Shown here: positions 1-4,771 of the stretch, piece by piece
Layout of the letters: each line of letters starts with the position of its first letter
Numbering within the stretch: position 1 is the stretch's first letter
Assembly: GCA_003557585.1 (NCBI GenBank)
Contig: PWOE01000023.1
Location: 1-7,435, forward strand
Origin: Candidatus Nealsoniibacteriota bacterium
GTDB taxonomy: Bacteria > Patescibacteriota > Minisyncoccia > Minisyncoccales > CSSED10-335
DNA: 7,435 nt
Direction of reading: 5' to 3'
Made by a program: the position numbers and the translations under genes
The notes under the pieces: generated by a model
The model's database searches: none
The model's input: only the letters and a program-made list of their open reading frames with translations
What the model was told of the DNA's origin: nothing

Positions 1-1
1 A

Positions 2-226
2 AAGATTAATAAAACTTTTGTCTTCACTGGCTCTTTGAAATCTTTAAGCAGAGATTCAGCCAGAGAAAAGATTCTTGATCTTGGTGGTAAGGTTTCTCAA
101 GAAATATCTTCCAAGACAGACTTTCTTGTTGTTGGCGATAATCCTGGCTCAAAACTGAAAAGAGCAGAAGAGTTGAATGTTAAAAGAATAGATGAAAAAG
201 AGTTTTTAAAGATAATAGGCTCATGA
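2..226 (+). CDS. ligA: NAD-dependent DNA ligase LigA, C-terminal BRCT domain (5' partial)
   Basis: The gene enters from the left edge; only the last 74 residues and the TGA stop are in the window. LigA seals nicks between Okazaki fragments and during repair, using NAD+ to adenylate its active-site lysine; that catalytic part lies upstream and is not seen. The visible part is a BRCT domain of the LigA kind: a TFVFTGSL strand near the start, a helix with SLSRDSAREKI, then GGKVSQEISSKTDFLVVGDN and PGSKLKRAEELNV, ending in an EKEFLKII helix. The DFLVVG...NPGSKL...A.EL pattern is the hallmark of bacterial ligase BRCT tails and separates it from other BRCT proteins. An ATG at 35 lies inside the domain and is not the true start. 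The stop overlaps the rodA start by four bases (ATGA), suggesting one transcript and translational coupling. Confidence 0.93.
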   Translation, partial: KINKTFVFTGSLKSLSRDSAREKILDLGGKVSQEISSKTDFLVVGDNPGSKLKRAEELNVKRIDEKEFLKIIGS

Positions 227-1308
227 CATCTACAATCATTAATCATTTAAAAAAGATAGACTGGCTTATCGCTTTTTCGGCTCTTGCTTTATCTCTCTTT
301 GGACTTTTATCTATATATGGCCAAGAAGCTACAAATAATTTCTACAAGCAATCGATCTTCATTGTTATTGGATTTCTTTTAATGATTCTTGTCAGTTTCT
401 TTGATTGGCGAGCGCTGAAAGAGCACCCTCACTTTGTTCTCTTTCTCTATTTCGCTGGAATAGCATTGCTTTTAGGCCTTTTTATCTTTGCTCCCGCACT
501 AAGAGAAGTCAGGAGATGGTATGTTTTTGGACCGGTCTCTTTTGACCCAGTCGAGTTCTTCAAGATTGTCTTGATCATCCTTTTAGCTAAATTCTTTTCT
601 AAAAGACACGTTGAGATGTACAAATTCTCACATATCGTCTTTTCAGGGATATATGTTTTGGTTCCTGCAGTGATTACATTTTTTCAACCAGACATGGGTT
701 CAGCGATTATTCTTGTCGCTCTCTGGCTGGGAGTTCTCTTTGTCTCAGGAATTAAAATTAAGCACTTCTTGATACTCTGTCTAATAGGAATATTGATCTT
801 GACTTTAAGCTGGTCATTTCTTTTGAAAGATTATCAGAAAGTTAGAATTACAGCTTTTCTAGAACCACACGTTGATCCTCAGGGGATAAACTGGAATCCC
901 GAGCAAGCAAAGATAGCTATCGGGTCTGGTGGAATATTAGGTCAAGGAATAGGAGAAGGGGGGCAAACAAGATATGGGTTTCTACCAGAATCTCAGACAG
1001 ACTTTATCTTTGCAGCGATAGCTGAAGAGACAGGCATTGTTGGGGTCTTGATTCTCTTGTCTCTATTCTCCATCCTTCTTTTTAGAGTTTTAAAGGTTGC
1101 CTTGATTGCCCCTGAAAACTTCTCGCGACTTTTTTGCTTCGGTTTTGTTATTTTGATTGCTTCTCAGGCTTTTATAAATATAGGTATGAACCAAGGTCTA
1201 TTGCCAATAGTCGGCTTACCTTTACCTTTTGTTAGTTACGGCGGCAGCAGTTTAGTCTTTAGCTTTATCGGCCTCGGTATAGTGCAAAGCATTAAAGCGA
1301 GCAATTAA
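223..1308 (+). CDS. rodA: SEDS peptidoglycan glycosyltransferase, RodA type
   Basis: The product (361 residues, normal for the family) is an inner-membrane SEDS protein that polymerises lipid II into glycan strands, normally with a class B penicillin-binding protein (PBP2) in the elongation machinery; no such partner gene is in the window. About ten hydrophobic segments are visible, roughly residues 13-32, 43-60, 71-90, 106-125, 138-155, 159-175, 180-201, 260-288, 302-322 and 330-357, with a large hydrophilic loop at about 202-258. Motifs: RRWYVFGPVSFDPVEFFKI (97-115), FQPDMGSAIIL (154-164), IAIGSGGILGQGIGEGG (231-247), FLPESQTDFIFA (253-264) and GLPLPFVSYGGSSL (331-344). Asp260 in TDF matches the catalytic aspartate of RodA/FtsW. 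VGLPLPFVSYGG and the QPD motif favour RodA over FtsW, though some small-genome bacteria have a single SEDS protein, so a division role cannot be excluded. The usual PSE motif reads PVE (109-111). The ATG overlaps the ligA stop and there is no convincing Shine-Dalgarno sequence. Confidence 0.93.
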   Translation: MTSTIINHLKKIDWLIAFSALALSLFGLLSIYGQEATNNFYKQSIFIVIGFLLMILVSFFDWRALKEHPHFVLFLYFAGIALLLGLFIFAPALREVRRWYVFGPVSFDPVEFFKIVLIILLAKFFSKRHVEMYKFSHIVFSGIYVLVPAVITFFQPDMGSAIILVALWLGVLFVSGIKIKHFLILCLIGILILTLSWSFLLKDYQKVRITAFLEPHVDPQGINWNPEQAKIAIGSGGILGQGIGEGGQTRYGFLPESQTDFIFAAIAEETGIVGVLILLSLFSILLFRVLKVALIAPENFSRLFCFGFVILIASQAFINIGMNQGLLPIVGLPLPFVSYGGSSLVFSFIGLGIVQSIKASN

Positions 1309-1311
1309 GGC

Positions 1312-1339
1312 TTGACAAAATTTCAATTAAAAGTAAACT
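1312..1339 (+). promoter_or_regulatory. Candidate sigma70-type promoter for rpoBC
   Basis: A perfect TTGACA (1312-1317) lies four bases after the rodA stop. It is followed by a 16-base spacer and TAAACT (1334-1339), which matches TATAAT at 4 of 6 positions. Transcription would start near 1346 and give an rpoB leader of about 180 bases. The position at the head of the only long gap suits a promoter for rpoBC, but the region is so AT-rich that chance matches are expected. Two weaker alternatives in the same gap are TTGACG-17-TATTTC (1369-1397) and TTGCTT-16-TAGAAA (1450-1477). Confidence 0.4.
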
Positions 1340-1419
1340 CTAGTTTAAGCACTTTTTTTGATAATCACTTGACGATTACCATTTATAGAATTATTTCACG
1401 ATTATTTTCATAGGACACC

Positions 1420-1451
1420 TTGCCCTAGTTTTTTTTACTTAGGGTAATTTT
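1420..1451 (+). terminator. Imperfect hairpin in the rodA-rpoB gap, possible weak terminator or attenuator
   Basis: TTGCCCTA (1420-1427) can pair with TAGGGTAA (1440-1447) as an 8-bp stem with one G-U pair. The 12-base loop contains eight T (1429-1436), and TTTT follows the stem (1448-1451). This could end the ligA-rodA transcript or act within the rpoB leader. The stem is short, only three pairs are G-C, and the following T-run is only four bases, so as a terminator it would be weak. The T8 run could alternatively serve a smaller TAGG/CCTA hairpin (1411-1427) just upstream. No stronger GC-rich terminator is present between rodA and rpoB. Confidence 0.3.
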
Positions 1452-1526
1452 GCTTTATTTCAATTTAATTATAGAAATCAGTGCCCTCTGGGAGAGTTTT
1501 TAATTTTCCTAACGGTTAAATATTTT

Positions 1527-4500
1527 ATGCAAAAAACTTTAACTAAAAATTTTGGTAAATCAAAGGTTTCTCTGCCAGTGCCATATCTTCTTTCTATGCA
1601 AAAGGATAGTTGGCAAAGAATGTGGCAAGAGGGAATTAAAAATCTTTTTATCGAAGCTTCTCCAATTAAAGATTATACCGGCAAAGAGTGGGAGCTCTGG
1701 TTTGTTGATTATAAGTTGGGCGAATCAAAGTATAGCAGCGATTACGAAGCCAAGGAGAACAATGATTCATATGAGGCTCCACTGAGAGTTATTGCTAAGC
1801 TTGTTAATATTAAAACCAAAGAAGAAAGAGAACAAGAAGTTTTCTTAACCGATTTTCCCCTTATGACAGAGAGGGGAACTTTTATTGTTAATGGAGTAGA
1901 AAGAGTTGCTGTTTCGCAACTTATTAGATCGCCAGGAGTCTTTTTCAATGCGCAGCCAGTGAAAAGAAAAGATTACTTTGGTGCCAAGATAATTCCCAAC
2001 AGAGGAGCTTGGTTGGAACTTGAAACAGAAAACACAGGCGTTATCAGTGTCAAGATAGATAAAAAGAGAAAGATGCCAGTGACGACCTTGATAAGAGCCT
2101 TCTGTTCTTCAGACAAAGGAAAACCTCTTTCCAATGAAGAGATTAAAAAGCTTTTTGCCAAAGAGGATGTCGGCGAGATAAACCATATAGAAGAGACTTT
2201 AAAGAAAGATATTGCCGAGACAAAAGAAGAAGCGATGATTGAAGTTTACAAGAGATTAAGACCTGGCGATATTGCGACTGCTGAAACAGCCAGCGAGTTG
2301 ATTAATTCAACTTTCTTTAATTTTGCTAGATATGATTTGTCGGAGGTCGGTCGTTGGAGGATGGCTCAAAGATTGCCACTGACTCTGAAGAAGGAAAAGA
2401 TTGAGACGGATGATAGAGTTCTTAAACCGGAAGATGTAGTTGAAACGGTAAGAGAGATTATTCGTTTAAACAATGACCCTCAAGCCAAATCAGATCAGAT
2501 AGATCATCTTGGCAATAGAAGAATAAAGACTTTTGCTGAAATATTAGAGAGTAGGTTGAGATTAGGGATTATCAGAATGGAGAGACACATCAAAGATAAA
2601 CTTTCCACCTTAGAGCCATTTGATATAACCCCATCACAGGTAATTAATTCGCGACCCTTCATGGCAGCTGTAAAGGAATTTTTTACCTCTTCTCAAATAT
2701 CTCAATTCATGGATAACGAGAATCCTTTAGCTGAGCTAGAGCATAAAAGGAGATTAACTGCAACTGGGCCTGGTGGATTAACAAGAGAAAGGGCTGGCTT
2801 TGAAGCTAGAGATGTTCAGCCATCTCACTATGGCAGAATATGTCCAATTGAAACTCCTGAAGGAGCAAATGTTGGCTTGGTAGTTCACCTGTCAACCTTT
2901 GCCAAGATTAATCGATATGGCTTCATTGAAACACCATATTTCAAAGTTAATAAAGGTAAGATATCTTCTGATCTTCGCTATCTCAATGCCTACGAAGAAG
3001 AAGCATATAATATTGCTCATGGTGGAGTCGATATCAACGACAAAGGAGAGATCGTTTCAGCCAAGGTTGAGGCCAGAGTTCAAGGGGAGCCGGGTATAGT
3101 TGAAAAAGATAAAATTGATTTTATCGATGTCTCTGCAGAGCAATTTATCTCTATAGCGACATCTTGCATTCCCTTTCTTCAAAACGATGACGCCAACAGA
3201 GCTTTAATGGGATCTAATATGCAGAAACAGGCAGTTCCTTTATTAAATCCTAAAACACCACTTGTCTCTACAGGAGTTGAAGAAAAGGTTGCTCAAGATT
3301 CTGGTCAGATAATTATCAGTGACATCAATGGCACAATAGAATCAGTTGATGCCGAGCATATCATTGTTAAACCAGACAGCGCTAAAGATAAGAAGAGAAG
3401 ATATGATTTAAAGATATTCTCTAAAGGAAATCAAAACACAACATTTCATCAGAAACCGATAGTCAACAAGGGACAAAAAGTCAAGAAAGGAGATGTTTTA
3501 ACCGATGGAGGCAGTATCTCTAATGGACGAATGGCATTAGGGCAAAATGTTTTAGTCGCTTTCCTTTCTTGGAGAGGTTTAAACTTTGAAGATGCCATCA
3601 TCGTTTCTGAAAGATTAGTACAAAAAGATACCTATACCTCAGTGCACGTAGAAAGCTTTAATTGTGATGTCAGAGAGACAAAGCTTGGTCCTGAAGTTAC
3701 CACTAGCGATATTCCTAATGTATCAGAAAAGAAGCTCAAGGATCTAGATGAAGAAGGAATAATAAGAGTTGGTGCTGAAGTTGGGCCAAATGACATCTTG
3801 GTTGGTAAGATATCACCGAAAGGAGAAGCCGACTTAACTGCTGAAGAGAGACTCTTGAAAGCGATCTTTGGCGACAAGGCGAAAGAAGTGAAAGACTCTT
3901 CTCTTTTAATGGATCATGGCAAGAGAGGTAGAGTCATCGGAGTCAAGATATTCTCAAGAGATATGGGACATAAGCTTGATCCAGGAGTTATTAAAAGAAT
4001 AGAAGTTCATATCGCTGAGACGAGAAAGATACAAGGTGGTGATAAACTTGCTGGAAGACACGGTAACAAAGGAGTTATCTCTAAAGTCTTGCCGGTTGAA
4101 GAGATGCCTTATCTAGAAGATGGCACGCCCGTTGACATCATTCTTAACCCTCTATCAGTTGCTTCCAGGATGAATATTGGACAGATATTAGAGACTCACC
4201 TTGGCTGGGCAGCAGACAAGTTAGGATATATCGCCATAACACCATCATTTTCTGGGGCTAATGAAGAAGATATTAAAAAAGAGCTCAAGGAGGCCGGCCT
4301 ACCTGAGGATGGTAAAGCAGTCTTGTATGACGGTAATAGTGGACTTCCTTTTCCTGAAAAAATTACTGTTGGTATGATGTATATGATGAAGCTTATTCAT
4401 ATGGTCAAAGACAAGATTCATATGAGATCAATCGGTCCATATTCATTAATTACTCAACAGCCATTGGGTGGTAAGGCTCAATTTGGAGGCCAGAGGCTGG

Positions 4501-4760
4501 GAGAGATGGAAGTCTGGGCTTTAGAGGGTTATGGCGTTGCGAATGTTCTGCAAGAGATGATGACAATTAAATCTGATGATGTACCCGGTAGAGCTGCAGC
4601 TTATGAATCGATACTAAAAGGTCAACCAATCAAGAATCCAAGCATTCCTTCTTCTTTCAGTTTGCTAGTTAATGAGATTAAATCATTAGGTTTATCAGTA
4701 GAAGTTAAAGAGAAAGTTAAAAGAAAAGACGAAGAAGAAGATGAAGATAGCAACAATTAA
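1527..4760 (+). CDS. rpoB: DNA-directed RNA polymerase subunit beta
   Basis: This is the beta subunit of RNA polymerase, which with beta' forms the active-site cleft and binds the alpha dimer. It has 1077 residues against 1342 in E. coli; the difference is mainly two absent lineage-specific insertions, one in the N-terminal half and one between the flap and the catalytic lysines. Landmarks in order: N-terminal lobe with FVDYKLGESKYS; QLIRSPGVFF; the rifampicin region from SSQISQFMDNENPLAELEHK (388-407) to GRICPIETPEGANVGLV; FEDAIIVSERLV with Glu688/Asp689 (E. coli E813/D814); flap-tip helix TAEERLLKAIFG; GGDKLAGRHGNKGV with catalytic Lys840 and Lys848 (E. coli K1065/K1073); ASRMNIGQ with Arg881 (R1106); and a C-terminal clamp segment with KSDDVPGRAAAYESILKG. 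The protein ends in an acidic tail (EEEDEDSNN). Thr411 and Thr413 replace E. coli Ser531 and Leu533. ATG 1527 is the only standard start before the conserved N-terminus; no Shine-Dalgarno sequence precedes it closely. rpoC follows after 11 bases. Confidence 0.98.
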   Translation: MQKTLTKNFGKSKVSLPVPYLLSMQKDSWQRMWQEGIKNLFIEASPIKDYTGKEWELWFVDYKLGESKYSSDYEAKENNDSYEAPLRVIAKLVNIKTKEEREQEVFLTDFPLMTERGTFIVNGVERVAVSQLIRSPGVFFNAQPVKRKDYFGAKIIPNRGAWLELETENTGVISVKIDKKRKMPVTTLIRAFCSSDKGKPLSNEEIKKLFAKEDVGEINHIEETLKKDIAETKEEAMIEVYKRLRPGDIATAETASELINSTFFNFARYDLSEVGRWRMAQRLPLTLKKEKIETDDRVLKPEDVVETVREIIRLNNDPQAKSDQIDHLGNRRIKTFAEILESRLRLGIIRMERHIKDKLSTLEPFDITPSQVINSRPFMAAVKEFFTSSQISQFMDNENPLAELEHKRRLTATGPGGLTRERAGFEARDVQPSHYGRICPIETPEGANVGLVVHLSTFAKINRYGFIETPYFKVNKGKISSDLRYLNAYEEEAYNIAHGGVDINDKGEIVSAKVEARVQGEPGIVEKDKIDFIDVSAEQFISIATSCIPFLQNDDANRALMGSNMQKQAVPLLNPKTPLVSTGVEEKVAQDSGQIIISDINGTIESVDAEHIIVKPDSAKDKKRRYDLKIFSKGNQNTTFHQKPIVNKGQKVKKGDVLTDGGSISNGRMALGQNVLVAFLSWRGLNFEDAIIVSERLVQKDTYTSVHVESFNCDVRETKLGPEVTTSDIPNVSEKKLKDLDEEGIIRVGAEVGPNDILVGKISPKGEADLTAEERLLKAIFGDKAKEVKDSSLLMDHGKRGRVIGVKIFSRDMGHKLDPGVIKRIEVHIAETRKIQGGDKLAGRHGNKGVISKVLPVEEMPYLEDGTPVDIILNPLSVASRMNIGQILETHLGWAADKLGYIAITPSFSGANEEDIKKELKEAGLPEDGKAVLYDGNSGLPFPEKITVGMMYMMKLIHMVKDKIHMRSIGPYSLITQQPLGGKAQFGGQRLGEMEVWALEGYGVANVLQEMMTIKSDDVPGRAAAYESILKGQPIKNPSIPSSFSLLVNEIKSLGLSVEVKEKVKRKDEEEDEDSNN

Positions 4761-4771
4761 CATTTTTTAAT

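Noticed and set aside
223..257. Possible TGA=Gly recoding, reading ligA through its stop into rodA
   Set aside because: Read-through would add only about ten residues before TAA at 256-258, and the three other genes contain no in-frame TGA across about 2300 codons, so TGA is best read as a stop.
1369..1397. Second promoter-like pair TTGACG-17-TATTTC
   Set aside because: The -10 matches at only three of six positions in a very AT-rich gap; not strong enough to list separately.
1390..1410. Near-tandem repeat ATTATTTCA / ATTATTTTCA
   Set aside because: Short and AT-rich, with only two copies; likely chance in this base composition.
1552..1785. Open frame of 77 codons within the start of rpoB
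   Set aside because: It overlaps rpoB in another frame, has no recognisable domain, and the rpoB frame is conserved throughout; the frame is a shadow.
1742..1948. Minus-strand open frame of 68 codons
   Set aside because: It lies opposite conserved rpoB sequence with Ser/Leu-rich content typical of antisense shadows.
1973..2161. Minus-strand open frame of 62 codons
   Set aside because: Antisense to rpoB, with no recognisable domain.
2899..3099. Open frame of 66 codons inside rpoB
   Set aside because: Shadow of rpoB in another frame with no recognisable motif.
3632..3877. Minus-strand open frame of 81 codons
   Set aside because: Antisense to the rpoB flap region; Ser-rich low-information translation.
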